Notes: a model not told the origin generated them from the letters alone. A DNA stretch of 55,090 nucleotides from Bradyrhizobium jicamae (GCF_001440395.1 NZ_LLXZ01000101.1:1-55090), one strand, 5' to 3'; numbered from the stretch's first letter, positions 26,075-33,142 are shown. Program-made: numbers and translations.

Positions 26075-27253
26075 CTACGAGGAGTGGCGCGAAGAAGTGA
26101 AGCTGGCAGCATGGAAGCGCAGGTTCTCGCGCGACAGCTGATCGACGGATGTAACACCCATCAGCTTCATGCCGCGTTCGATCTCGACCCGCATCTGCTC
26201 GAGCGCACGCTCCACGCCAGCCTGCCCGGCAGCAGCCAGCGGGAAGAGATAATAGCGGCCGAGGCCTACAGCCTTGGCTCCCAGCGACAGCGCCTTGAGC
26301 ACGTGCGTGCCGCGCTGCACGCCGCCATCCATGATGACGTCGATCTTGTCGCCCACGGCATCGACAATCTCGGCCAGTTGGTCAAAGGCGCTGCGCGAAC
26401 CGTCAAGCTGCCGACCGCCGTGGTTGGAAAGAACGATCCCTGTGCAGCCGATTTCAACCGCGCGTCTGGCGTCTGCTGCCGACATCACGCCCTTGAGGCA
26501 AAATTGCCCGCCCCAATGCTGCACCATCTCGGCCACGTCGTCCCAATTCATCGCGGGGTCAAGCATCTCGGTGAAATAGCGGCTGATCGACATGGTGCCG
26601 CTCCCCATGTCGACATGGGTGTCCAGCTGCGGCAGCTTGAAGCTTTCATGCATGAAATAGTTGATCGCCCAGGCCGGCTTGATCGCGAACTGCGCCATGC
26701 CGGCCAGGGTGAGCTTGAACGGGATGGCGAAGCCGGTTCGCTTGTCGCGCTCCCGGTTGCCGCCGGTGATGCTGTCGACGGTCAGCATCATGACCTCCAC
26801 GCCGGCCTGCTTGGCGCGATTCATCATCTCGCGGTTCAAGCCGCGATCCCTGTGGAAATAGAACTGATAGACCTGCGGAGCTCCGCTGATCTTGCGCGCT
26901 TCTTCGAGGCTCACGGTGCCGAGCGAGGAAACACCGAACATGGTGCCGTATTTGCCGGCGGCCGCCGCCACCGCGCGCTCGCCTTGCGGATGGAATAACC
27001 GCTGCAGTGCCGTCGGTGAGCAATAGACCGGCATGGCCAGCTTCTGCCCCATGATCGTGACCGACATGTTCACATCGCTCACGCCGCGCAGCACGTTCGG
27101 CACCAGGTCGCAATCTTCGAAGGCTCGCGTATTGCGGCGATACGTGACTTCGTCGTCGGCCGCACCGTCGATATAGTTGAAGATCGGCCCGGGAAGGCGC
27201 TGCTTGGCCATTCGGCGAAAATCGTGGAAGTTGTGGCAGTTTTTCAGACGCAT
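26075..27253 (-). CDS. FMN-dependent alpha-hydroxy-acid oxidase/dehydrogenase (LldD-like)
   Basis: 392 residues, TIM-barrel flavoenzyme. The N-terminal FDFRR..A...LPGP.F.Y..G.A.DE.T pattern is present (HDFRRMAKQRLPGPIFNYIDGAADDEVTYRRN). The catalytic-base motif is SNHGGRQLDG, and the FMN phosphate site is DGGVQRGTHVLKALSLGAKAVGLGRYYLF. It oxidises an L-2-hydroxy acid such as lactate, with the exact acid unknown. The start is the ATG at 27253 (MRLKNCHNF). It is convergent to the glycolipid-binding gene. Confidence 0.9.
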   Translation of the reverse strand: MRLKNCHNFHDFRRMAKQRLPGPIFNYIDGAADDEVTYRRNTRAFEDCDLVPNVLRGVSDVNMSVTIMGQKLAMPVYCSPTALQRLFHPQGERAVAAAAGKYGTMFGVSSLGTVSLEEARKISGAPQVYQFYFHRDRGLNREMMNRAKQAGVEVMMLTVDSITGGNRERDKRTGFAIPFKLTLAGMAQFAIKPAWAINYFMHESFKLPQLDTHVDMGSGTMSISRYFTEMLDPAMNWDDVAEMVQHWGGQFCLKGVMSAADARRAVEIGCTGIVLSNHGGRQLDGSRSAFDQLAEIVDAVGDKIDVIMDGGVQRGTHVLKALSLGAKAVGLGRYYLFPLAAAGQAGVERALEQMRVEIERGMKLMGVTSVDQLSRENLRFHAASFTSSRHSS

Positions 27254-27428
27254 CTCATTTCTCAACTGATACGAATTAGGAGCACCTTACGCCCGCGCGC
27301 TCCGTTTCGCGATAAGTCGCTGCAAGAATAGCGATTCCTCAGGCTGTGCCGATAGCGAAACATCGGCTTTGATCGCTTGAGCCACCGGCGGTGTCGCGTC
27401 GTGCGTGTAACTTTGTCCATTCTTCGGG

Positions 27429-27457
27429 TTGACAATCCAGAATTACAGGCGTATTTC
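27429..27457 (+). promoter_or_regulatory. sigma70-type promoter for a small RNA
   Basis: A perfect -35 TTGACA (27429-27434), a 17-nt spacer and TATTTC (27452-27457) predict a start near 27464. It lies in the gap after the divergent oxidase gene, with no plausible reading frame behind it. Confidence 0.55.
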
Positions 27458-27463
27458 CCGCGC

Positions 27464-27658
27464 CCTTCGCGAGCATTGGGTTCGCGATCAAACATGAGCC
27501 GAGTGATGAACCAAGGTTGCGAAAAGCTCGTCAGAGGATCGAATGGCCTCAGGTCCATCGATGACGCACGCCCGGCTCATGGGAGCGATCTCGCGTAAAC
27601 GAGATCGACAGTCCGCTCTAACGGACCCTCCCGAGCCAGCCGCTCCGGAGGGTTTTTT
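27464..27658 (+). ncRNA. putative small RNA, about 195 nt
   Basis: Bounded by the TTGACA-N17-TATTTC promoter and a strong intrinsic terminator, with no credible protein. The 3' half folds as three successive hairpins: CGATCTCG/CGAGATCG (27586-27607, six-nt loop), GTCCG/CGGAC (27611-27626), and the terminator stem. This promoter, hairpins and poly-T order is typical of trans-acting rhizobial sRNAs. I cannot assign it to a named family. Confidence 0.55.
27625..27658 (+). terminator. Rho-independent terminator of the putative small RNA
   Basis: The ACCCTCC (27625-27631)/GGAGGGT (27647-27653) stem runs straight into a T6 run. It separates the small RNA from the Y-RNA array starting about 240 nt further on. 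Confidence 0.85.
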
Positions 27659-27870
27659 GTTGTCCGAAGCAGGCTCATTCGAAACATCCCGGCGCAAGCC
27701 GGAACGGGAGACCCGGATCCCGGGGCTCACGCCGGCAGGCGTGTGCCCGAAAGCGCGGGGCCTGTCGGAGGGAACGAGGCGCAAGCCGGATACCGATGGC
27801 AGAGCGAGCCCTGAGGGGTTCGCGGTAGCGGCGCAGTTCAGAGCGCCGCGCATGAAATTTGTTTAAAATC
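27659..27870. other. gap between small RNA terminator and Y-RNA array
   Basis: About 210 bp, GC-rich, with no convincing gene. It contains a CCGGC-GCAA-GCCGG mini-hairpin (27689-27702). The promoter of the Y-RNA array should lie here, but I see no clean -35/-10 pair or sigma54 -24/-12 element. Confidence 0.4.
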
Positions 27871-27898
27871 CGGTTTGCCGCCACGCGCGGCTAAACCG
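27871..27898 (+). other. hairpin directly before Y-RNA unit 1
   Basis: CGGTTT-GCCGC (27871-27881) pairs with GCGGC-T-AAACCG (27887-27898), leaving a five-nt loop and one bulged T. It ends at the base before the terminal stem of unit 1. A comparable hairpin precedes unit 2, so these may be processing signals in a common precursor. Confidence 0.6.
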
Positions 27899-28081
27899 AC
27901 GCTGGTGGTGAAGATTTCGGATACTTCGCGCCATGGAAAGAGCGGGTTCGATTCCCGCCTTTGACGCACGCACCGGGATGCGGCCCCGCGAGGGCTTGCA
28001 CGCGGCCCGGCGCAGATTCTCTCAGCAAGGAGAGAAGCTGTGTTGCTGTCATTGACACCGATATCGACTGTTCCCCAGCGT
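27899..28081 (+). ncRNA. Y-RNA-like unit 1 (divergent)
   Basis: About 183 nt with complementary ends ACGCTGG (27899-27905)/CCAGCGT (28075-28081). It has the 5' block GGTGGTGAAGA (27904-27914), ACTTCG (27923-27928), a T-arm mimic GCGGG-TTCGATT-CCCGC (27942-27958) and the 3' CTGTTCCC block (28068-28075). Unlike units 2-4, its loop reads GATTTCGGATACTTC in place of CTGTTACTTC. No D-arm mimic follows the T arm. Instead there is a longer insert with a TTCTCTC/GAGAGAA hairpin (28018-28037). It is probably a specialised or decaying copy. Confidence 0.65.
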
Positions 28082-28090
28082 ACCCTTCAA

Positions 28091-28114
28091 CTGCCGATGC
28101 GCAAGCGTCGGCAG
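28091..28114 (+). other. GCAA-tetraloop hairpin directly before Y-RNA unit 2
   Basis: CTGCCGATGC (28091-28100) pairs with GCGTCGGCAG (28105-28114) as a ten-base-pair stem with one G-T wobble, closed by a GCAA loop. It occupies nearly all the gap between units 1 and 2, and no T-run follows, so it is more likely a processing or spacing element than a terminator. Confidence 0.65.
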
Positions 28115-28257
28115 GGCGGTGGTGAAGATGTCTGTTACTTCGGTAGAAGCGCCGTACCGTTATCGCGGTCCGGAGTCGCGGGTTCGAGTCCCGCCGGCAG
28201 CAATGCCGTGGCTGAGTATGCTCTTCGGAGCGGCAACAGCATCGTCTGTTCCCCGCC
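28115..28257 (+). ncRNA. Y-RNA-like unit 2
   Basis: About 143 nt. The terminal stem is GGCGG (28115-28119)/CCGCC (28253-28257). The Ro-type block GGTGGTGAAGA...TCTGTTACTTCG spans 28118-28142. The T arm GCGGG-TTCGAGT-CCCGC (28178-28194) leads into an acceptor-like hairpin CGGCA-GCAA-TGCCG (28195-28208). The region in the D-arm place is imperfect and includes GCTC-TTCG-GAGC. The 3' block CTGTTCCC is at 28246-28253. Confidence 0.75.
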
Positions 28258-28265
28258 AACCCTCT

Positions 28266-28434
28266 CCACGATCCGTGGTGAAGATCGCTGTTACTTCGAC
28301 TGATAATCGAGAGGTCGCGGGTTCGAATCCCGCCCGGCGTCATGTGCGCCGGTAGCTCAGTGGCCAGAGCGCTACCTGGCCTGCAGGGTAAGCTGCGGGC
28401 CGGGGTCTCAGCATCGCCTGTTCCCGGATCGTGG
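28266..28434 (+). ncRNA. Y-RNA-like unit 3 with permuted tRNA-like domain
   Basis: About 169 nt. The ends pair perfectly over nine bases: CCACGATCC (28266-28274)/GGATCGTGG (28426-28434). The Ro-type block spans 28275-28298. The tRNA-like part runs T arm GCGGG-TTCGAAT-CCCGC (28317-28333), acceptor strand CCGGCG (28334-28339), a seven-nt loop, acceptor strand CGCCGG (28347-28352), TA, D arm GCTC-AGTGGCCA-GAGC (28355-28370). The 3' CTGTTCCC block is at 28418-28425. The order T arm, acceptor, D arm is a circular permutation of tRNA, as in the YrlA class. Confidence 0.85.
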
Positions 28435-28446
28435 TTTCCAAAAAAA

Positions 28447-28586
28447 CGCCGGTGGTGAAGAGTTCTGTTACTTCGCACTCACAAGGTCGAAGGTTCGATT
28501 CCTTCCGGACCCAAAGTCCGTAGCTCAGAGGATAGAGCGTGTGACAACGCCCGCAAGGGCAGTCCAGACTCGCCTGTTCCCCGGCG
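28447..28586 (+). ncRNA. Y-RNA-like unit 4 with permuted tRNA-like domain
   Basis: About 140 nt, ending 40 nt before the rsr start codon. The terminal stem is CGCCGG (28447-28452)/CCGGCG (28581-28586). The Ro-type block lies at 28451-28475. The tRNA-like order is T arm GAAGG-TTCGATT-CCTTC (28489-28505), acceptor CGGAC, loop CCAAA, acceptor GTCCG (28506-28520), TA, D arm GCTC-AGAGGATA-GAGC (28523-28538), then a GCCC-GCAA-GGGC hairpin. The 3' CTGTTCCC block is at 28574-28581. From 28516 on it reads like a normal tRNA 5' half. Confidence 0.87.
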
Positions 28587-28626
28587 CCCTTTTCCGATCA
28601 ATCATCAACCCCAAGAGGAGGCCTTC

Positions 28627-29952
28627 ATGGTCAGACTGAACAAGATCGTTCGCGCTCTCACCTTCGAGGGCGCGAAGGCCAAGCGCTTCACGCCCGAAAT
28701 GGCGCTGAAGCGCGCGCTGATGAACTGCCTCTTGTGGGAGAACCAGTTCTACGAGGACGGCGTTGCGATCGCCGAGCGCATCAAGCTTCTGGTGCCGCAG
28801 GTCGAACCGTCGCGGGTCGCTGCGCTCGCCATCGAGGCGCGCGAGGCGATGAAGCTTCGGCATGCGCCGTTGCTGGTGGCGCGCGAGATGGCGCGGCACG
28901 AGAAGCATCGCGTGCTGGTCGCCGATACGCTGGCCCGCGTGATCCAGCGTCCGGACGGGATGACGGAGCTGCTTGCAATCTACTGGGCGGATGCGCTCGG
29001 ACCGATGCAGCAGCGCAAGCGTCAGCCCGTCTCGGCGCAGGTCAAGAAGGGCCTTGCGCGCGCGGTGACCAAGTTCGACGCCTATCAGCTCGCGAAGTAC
29101 GACCGCGACGGCGCGGTGCGTATCAGGGACGTCCTGTTCCTGGTCCACGCCAAGCCAAAGGACGCGGACCAGGAGAAGGTGTGGAAGCAGCTCGTCGACG
29201 GCGAGCTGGCTTCTCCCGACACCTGGGAGGTTTCGCTCTCGTCCGGCAAGGACAAGCGCGCAACCTTCGAGCGGCTGATCGGCGAGAACCGGCTGGGTGG
29301 CCTCGCGCTGCTGCGTAACCTGCGCCTGATGCAGAAGGCGGAGGTGCCGCACGGGACCATCGCAGGCGCGATCGAGGCGATGCGGACGGACCGCATCCTT
29401 CCCTATCGCTTCATCACGGCGGCGCGCTATGCGCCGGATTTCGAGCCCGAGCTCGAATCCGCGATGCTGAAGTCGATCAAGGGCTATGCACGGCTTCCGG
29501 GCCGCGCGCGGCTTCTGATCGACGTGTCAGGGTCGATGTTCTATCCGCTGTCGGCGCAGTCCGAGATGACCCGCGCCGAGGCGGCCTGCGGTCTGGCGAT
29601 CCTCGCCCGCGAGGTCTGCGACGAGGTGGAGATCTTCACGTTCAGCAATGAGGTCGTGAAGATCCCGCCGCGCCGCGGCTTCGCGCTGCGCGACAAGATC
29701 GTCGGCTCGCAGCCGCATAACGGGACCTATCTCGGAAAGGCCACCAGCGAGATCGACCGCAAGGGCGATCGCCTGATCGTCTTCACCGACGAGCAGAGCC
29801 ACGACACCGTCCCCGACCCCAAGGGGCGCGGCTATATGGTGAATGTAGCCTCGTACCAGCACGGTGTCGGGTACGATGCGTGGACGCGCGTGCACGGCTT
29901 CTCGGAAGCCGTCATCGCGTGGATCGCGGCTTCGGAACAGACGAAGCATTGA
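28627..29952 (+). CDS. rsr: TROVE-domain Ro60 ortholog (Rsr)
   Basis: 441 residues. The N-terminal two thirds is a TROVE domain of helical repeats (NQFYEDGVAIAERIKLLVPQV..., RHAPLLVAREMARHEKHR..., ...KFDAYQLAKYDRDGAVRIRDVLFLVHAKPKD) that forms the RNA-binding ring. The C-terminal third is a von Willebrand A domain with an intact metal site, DVSGS at residues 299-303. Rsr binds Y RNA and, in Deinococcus, tethers PNPase for structured RNA decay. AGGAGG (28616-28621) five nt before the ATG gives strong translation. The Y-RNA array ends just upstream, so both probably share a transcript. Confidence 0.93.
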   Translation: MVRLNKIVRALTFEGAKAKRFTPEMALKRALMNCLLWENQFYEDGVAIAERIKLLVPQVEPSRVAALAIEAREAMKLRHAPLLVAREMARHEKHRVLVADTLARVIQRPDGMTELLAIYWADALGPMQQRKRQPVSAQVKKGLARAVTKFDAYQLAKYDRDGAVRIRDVLFLVHAKPKDADQEKVWKQLVDGELASPDTWEVSLSSGKDKRATFERLIGENRLGGLALLRNLRLMQKAEVPHGTIAGAIEAMRTDRILPYRFITAARYAPDFEPELESAMLKSIKGYARLPGRARLLIDVSGSMFYPLSAQSEMTRAEAACGLAILAREVCDEVEIFTFSNEVVKIPPRRGFALRDKIVGSQPHNGTYLGKATSEIDRKGDRLIVFTDEQSHDTVPDPKGRGYMVNVASYQHGVGYDAWTRVHGFSEAVIAWIAASEQTKH

Positions 29953-29989
29953 TCTGCATCGTGACAACAAGATCCGTGACAACAAGTGC

Positions 29990-30015
29990 CCCGGGCGCGC
30001 CAACACGCGCCCGGG
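29990..30015. terminator. strong hairpin between rsr and the convergent DUF2167 gene
   Basis: CCCGGGCGCG (29990-29999)/CGCGCCCGGG (30006-30015) is a perfect ten-base-pair stem with a six-nt loop. It lies between two convergent genes and may end both, though no T-run follows on either strand. An 11-bp direct repeat GTGACAACAAG (29961-29971, 29976-29986) precedes it. Confidence 0.45.
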
Positions 30016-30039
30016 TATCTGGCAAGCTTGCCCTGTTCT

Positions 30040-30966
30040 TCATGCCTGGCCGTCGGCCGAATCGCTGCGCGGCTTGCGACGGAAGAAATTCAACACGCCC
30101 GCGCCCACCACCGCCAGGCCGATGAGAATGACCTTGGCGAATTTGAGCACAAACGCGCTCACAAGCGCAAACAGACCGAGCTTCTTGGCTGCAGCGCCAC
30201 CGACCAGCGCCATCAGACCATACTCCGCGATACGATCGGTAGAGGCGCTGAAGTCCTCGTAGCGCTTGCCGGTGTTGTAGGCGAGATTGCCGAGCAGTTC
30301 ATGGGCCACCGACTTGTCGCCGGCGATGCCTTCCGAGGTCGACAGCAGATTGAGGCTGAAGTAGCCATCCCGCCCCAGCGCGTAAGTATTGTAATTGATG
30401 CTCTTCGTCGCGTAATCAGGCTCACCCTTGTCCTTGGCGAGCAGCGACCAGACCAGACGATGGGTGGCGGCATCGTAACTCGGCGCCTGCACCCACCCGA
30501 TCACCTGCATCTCGGGAAATCCGCGGGCGATGCGGTCCTTGTTCGACTCATCCACCCCATCCTTCAGATTCTTCAGGAGGTCGTCGGCACTCCAGTTCTT
30601 GGCGTCATCATCCTTGATATAGCCTTCCTTGATGTAGCGGATCACCACGATCCACCCGTCGTTCGCCCCGTTACCGACGACAAGGCCGATCAGGCTTGCA
30701 TCGTTGACGACGTTGCCGAGCGCCCGCAAGATGCGGGCGGCTTCGGCCTTCGGCACGAAGAAACGCCCGGACGGAAGCTTCAGCGACGCCTGATCGATCA
30801 GGGAAACATCCTTGGGCCCGCCGACGGCTACCGTGCTGGCGGCTTTCCAGGCAGCAGCCAATTCCGCCTTTCGCGACGCTTCGCTCGGTGGCGACGCCTG
30901 GGCAAATGCCGCCGGTGCCCCAAACACGACAAACAACGCTACGACGGCTGAAATCACCTTATGCAC
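30040..30966 (-). CDS. DUF2167 family membrane-anchored protein
   Basis: 308 residues. A signal peptide (MHKVISAVVALFVVFGAPAAFAQ) leads a large periplasmic domain with the DUF2167 core (PSGRFFVPKAEAARILRALGN, GWIVVIRYIKEGYIKDDDAKNWSADDLL). A C-terminal membrane helix (FALVSAFVLKFAKVILIGLAVVGAGVL) is followed by a basic RRKPR tail. Function unknown. It uses a GTG start with GGGAGA upstream. It is convergent to rsr and separated from it by a long hairpin. Confidence 0.88.
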   Translation of the reverse strand: MHKVISAVVALFVVFGAPAAFAQASPPSEASRKAELAAAWKAASTVAVGGPKDVSLIDQASLKLPSGRFFVPKAEAARILRALGNVVNDASLIGLVVGNGANDGWIVVIRYIKEGYIKDDDAKNWSADDLLKNLKDGVDESNKDRIARGFPEMQVIGWVQAPSYDAATHRLVWSLLAKDKGEPDYATKSINYNTYALGRDGYFSLNLLSTSEGIAGDKSVAHELLGNLAYNTGKRYEDFSASTDRIAEYGLMALVGGAAAKKLGLFALVSAFVLKFAKVILIGLAVVGAGVLNFFRRKPRSDSADGQA

Positions 30967-31119
30967 CGAACTCTCCCGAAATATCGCCCTTGATATGAAT
31001 TGGAATCACATCAACAACTATAAATAGCAAGACACTGAAACGACATATCACTCAGTCGCTTGACGACTGAGTGGCGAAAATTGGTCAATGGATTGTTCGA
31101 AAGCGTCGAACTCTGCGTC

Positions 31120-31386
31120 TCACGCCCGGCTTTTGCCGAGCCGAGATGGTCGGCTGCGGTTCGAGATCAGCTTCAGCCAGGGCGCCAAATGGAAGGCACT
31201 CATCAGCATGTACATTGGCACCATGCCGCCGATGAAGGATGCGTGCGCGGCCGAACATAGATAGTCGGGCGCGCCGCTGCCGATCATGGCCGAAAGCAGC
31301 GCCATGATCGCAAATGTCGGCGCTGCCGCCAGCGATAGCCAGCCAGCGACAGTGCCGTCAGACCCGCCGGAGCAGGACTCGCTCAT
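31120..31386 (-). CDS. small hydrophobic membrane protein
   Basis: 88 residues with two or three predicted membrane helices (AGWLSLAAAPTFAIMALLSAM, ASFIGGMVPMYMLMSAFHL) and a basic C terminus (NRSRPSRLGKSRA). The ATG overlaps the stop of the upstream DUF899 gene in an ATGA arrangement, implying translational coupling. It resembles small membrane proteins seen beside DUF899/SRPBCC genes. Role unknown. Last gene of the ArsR-led operon. Confidence 0.7.
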   Translation of the reverse strand: MSESCSGGSDGTVAGWLSLAAAPTFAIMALLSAMIGSGAPDYLCSAAHASFIGGMVPMYMLMSAFHLAPWLKLISNRSRPSRLGKSRA

Positions 31387-32132
31387 TTCTTTGTGCTCGC
31401 GCTCTGCTTCCGGAACGCGGCCTCGCCGGCGTCCGACACCTCGACCCACCTCTTGTCGGGCGCTGCGCCCTCGACGTAGCTGTCGTGCCAATTCCACCAC
31501 TTGTAGGTCGGCGTCTGCGGATAGCCCTCAGGCGAGTCCTCCCACACCTCCTGGCGGCCGAGCGGCGTGATGTCGAGGTAGTTCCAGGTGCCTCCCATCT
31601 GCTCGTCGCCACGGTTGTTGATGAAGTAGGTGCGGTAGATCTTGCCGCCGTTGCGGAAGAACACATTGGTGCCGTGCCACTCGTCTACGCCGAAATCGGC
31701 ATCGAAGCTGTCGGTAACGGTGACCCAGGGAATCATCTCCCATCCCATTTGCTTCTTCAGCCGCGCGATGTCCGCCTGCGGCGCGCGCGAGGCAAACACC
31801 AGCGTCGTATCGCGGGCGTTGAGATGGGCGAGGTGCGCGACTTGGTCGGCCACCATCGAGCAGCCGCGACAGGCATGGTCCGGCCAGCCGAACACGCCGG
31901 GTTCGTAGAAGGCGCGATAGACGATCAGTTGATGCCGGCCTTCGAACAGGTCGCGCAAGCTCGCCTTGCCGTTGGGGCCGTCGAACTTGTACTCCTTCTC
32001 GACCGCCAGCCACGGCATCCGCCGGCGCTCGGCGGCGAGCGCGTCACGGGCGTGGGTCACTTCTTTTTCCTTCGCGAGCAATTGCTGGCGTGCCGCTTCC
32101 CATTCCTGCGCCGAAACGGTGTGAATCTGCAT
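31383..32132 (-). CDS. DUF899 family thioredoxin-like protein
   Basis: 249 residues. DUF899 features: EWEAARQQLLAKEKE.TH.RDALAAERR.MPW..V.K.Y.FDGP.G...L.DLF.GR.QLIVY.F near the N terminus, and the CxxC-like WPDHACRGCSMVADQ. The end is TYKWWNWHDSYV. The thioredoxin-like fold is distant and the cysteines could be redox active; no activity is proven. It lies in the ArsR-SRPBCC-DUF899 operon, 55 nt after the SRPBCC gene. Confidence 0.9.
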   Translation of the reverse strand: MQIHTVSAQEWEAARQQLLAKEKEVTHARDALAAERRRMPWLAVEKEYKFDGPNGKASLRDLFEGRHQLIVYRAFYEPGVFGWPDHACRGCSMVADQVAHLAHLNARDTTLVFASRAPQADIARLKKQMGWEMIPWVTVTDSFDADFGVDEWHGTNVFFRNGGKIYRTYFINNRGDEQMGGTWNYLDITPLGRQEVWEDSPEGYPQTPTYKWWNWHDSYVEGAAPDKRWVEVSDAGEAAFRKQSASTKK

Positions 32133-32187
32133 GGCTAACCTCCTGTTTGTCGTGATGCTTGTTGCTTGAGTCGATCGATTTGCAGCA

Positions 32188-32724
32188 TCAGGCCGGCAGA
32201 CGGGCGTCGTATTCCTTCATGAGTCTGCTCCAGCCATCCCAGAACGGCGCAGGCTCTTCGCCGCTTGCACGAGCCACCAGGACATCGAGATGCATGTGCC
32301 AGCCGGCCATGTGCTTGAGCAGCGTGGCGCGGTCGGGGAAGCGCCGATGCACGATCGTGAGCAGAACGCCCTTGCCTTTCGGCTCCAGTTCGAACGTGAC
32401 ATCACCGGTGCCGTTCCAGGTGATCGACAATTTTCGCGGTGGATCGAATTCGGTGATCCGGCTCTGCATACGATGCTCGCCACCGCCGAAGCCGGCCGGG
32501 CGCTCGCCGGGCGGGTCGGTCAATTCGTCGTTGCGCCAGACGAGCTCGAGGGGCGCGCCGACCTTCGCATCCATCTCGCCTGCGGCCAGCCATTTGCGGC
32601 GCAGTTCGCTGTCGGTGAGATAGGCCCAGATGCGCTCGATCGGCCCCGGCAACAGCCGCTGGATTTTCAGCGTTCTTGGCTCGGGCAATTCGCCATAGGC
32701 TTCGGGCTTCGTCGTTGAATTCAT
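32188..32724 (-). CDS. SRPBCC (AHSA1-like) domain protein
   Basis: 178 residues. The Bet v1/START-like fold is shown by PRTLKIQRLLPGPIERIWAYLTDSELRRKWLAAGEMDAKVGAPLELVWRNDEL and the C-terminal amphipathic helix LLKHMAGWHMHLDVLVA. AHSA1-like proteins paired with ArsR regulators are common and probably bind hydrophobic ligands. The ATG at 32724 is preceded by AAGGAG about ten nt upstream and follows the ArsR stop by 14 nt. Confidence 0.9.
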   Translation of the reverse strand: MNSTTKPEAYGELPEPRTLKIQRLLPGPIERIWAYLTDSELRRKWLAAGEMDAKVGAPLELVWRNDELTDPPGERPAGFGGGEHRMQSRITEFDPPRKLSITWNGTGDVTFELEPKGKGVLLTIVHRRFPDRATLLKHMAGWHMHLDVLVARASGEEPAPFWDGWSRLMKEYDARLPA

Positions 32725-32738
32725 CGCTCCACACTCCT

Positions 32739-33077
32739 TCACTTCCTGGCCTTCGCCTCGTCTTCCGCGCGCAACAGCGCTTCCAGCCGATCGAGATTGT
32801 CGCTCCAAAAACGCTCGTAACGCCTGAGCCACGCATCGGCTTCCGCGAGCCGGGCCGCTTCGAGGCGGCACAGATGGGTGCGGCCGCGGATTGTGCGTTT
32901 CACGAGGCCGGCATTCTCCAGCACCCGCACGTGCTTGGATGCGCCGGCGAAGCTCATGTGGAACGGCGTCGCCAGTTCCCCGATCGTGCTTTCGCGTTCG
33001 GCCAATTGTCCAAGCATCGCCCGTCGCGTGGGATCCGCGAGGGCATGAAAAACGGCATCGAGATTTTGTTCAACCAT
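32739..33077 (-). CDS. ArsR-family transcriptional regulator
   Basis: 112 residues. A winged helix covers about residues 8-80 (DAVFHALADPTRRAMLGQLAERESTIGELATPFHMSFAGASKHVRVLENAGLVKRTIRGRTHLCRL). No metal-binding cysteines are present, as in the SRPBCC-linked ArsR branch. Start is the ATG at 33077 (MVEQNLDAVFHALADPTR). Its start codon lies inside one of two palindromes, so autorepression is likely. It heads the operon that continues with SRPBCC, DUF899 and the small membrane protein. Confidence 0.9.
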   Translation of the reverse strand: MVEQNLDAVFHALADPTRRAMLGQLAERESTIGELATPFHMSFAGASKHVRVLENAGLVKRTIRGRTHLCRLEAARLAEADAWLRRYERFWSDNLDRLEALLRAEDEAKARK

Positions 33078-33125
33078 GTGGTTTAATATAGATGTGCGAG
33101 ACGGATAGTCAACCATTCGGTTTAA
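33072..33125. promoter_or_regulatory. two palindromic operators over the ArsR start
   Basis: AACCATGTGGTTTAA (33072-33086) and AACCATTCGGTTTAA (33111-33125) share an AACC/GGTT inverted repeat. Their centres are 39 bp apart, and the first covers the ArsR ATG. The ArsR protein is the obvious ligand (inference). Confidence 0.65.
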
Positions 33126-33142
33126 CGTTTTCGTGATCCGCC

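Noticed and set aside
28317..28538. tRNA genes suggested by GGTTCGA-type T arms and tRNA-like D arms
   Set aside because: Arm order is permuted, anticodon arms are absent in the normal place, and the units have Y-RNA terminal stems and Ro-type blocks, so they are not called tRNAs.
29961..29986. 11-bp direct repeat GTGACAACAAG after rsr as a possible attachment site
   Set aside because: No integrase, tRNA gene or second distant copy was seen; a short local duplication is a simpler reading.
31049..31073. Perfect 10-bp inverted repeat CACTCAGTCG/CGACTGAGTG
   Set aside because: It has no T-run on either strand and no clear link to a start; I could not tell operator, terminator or chance apart.
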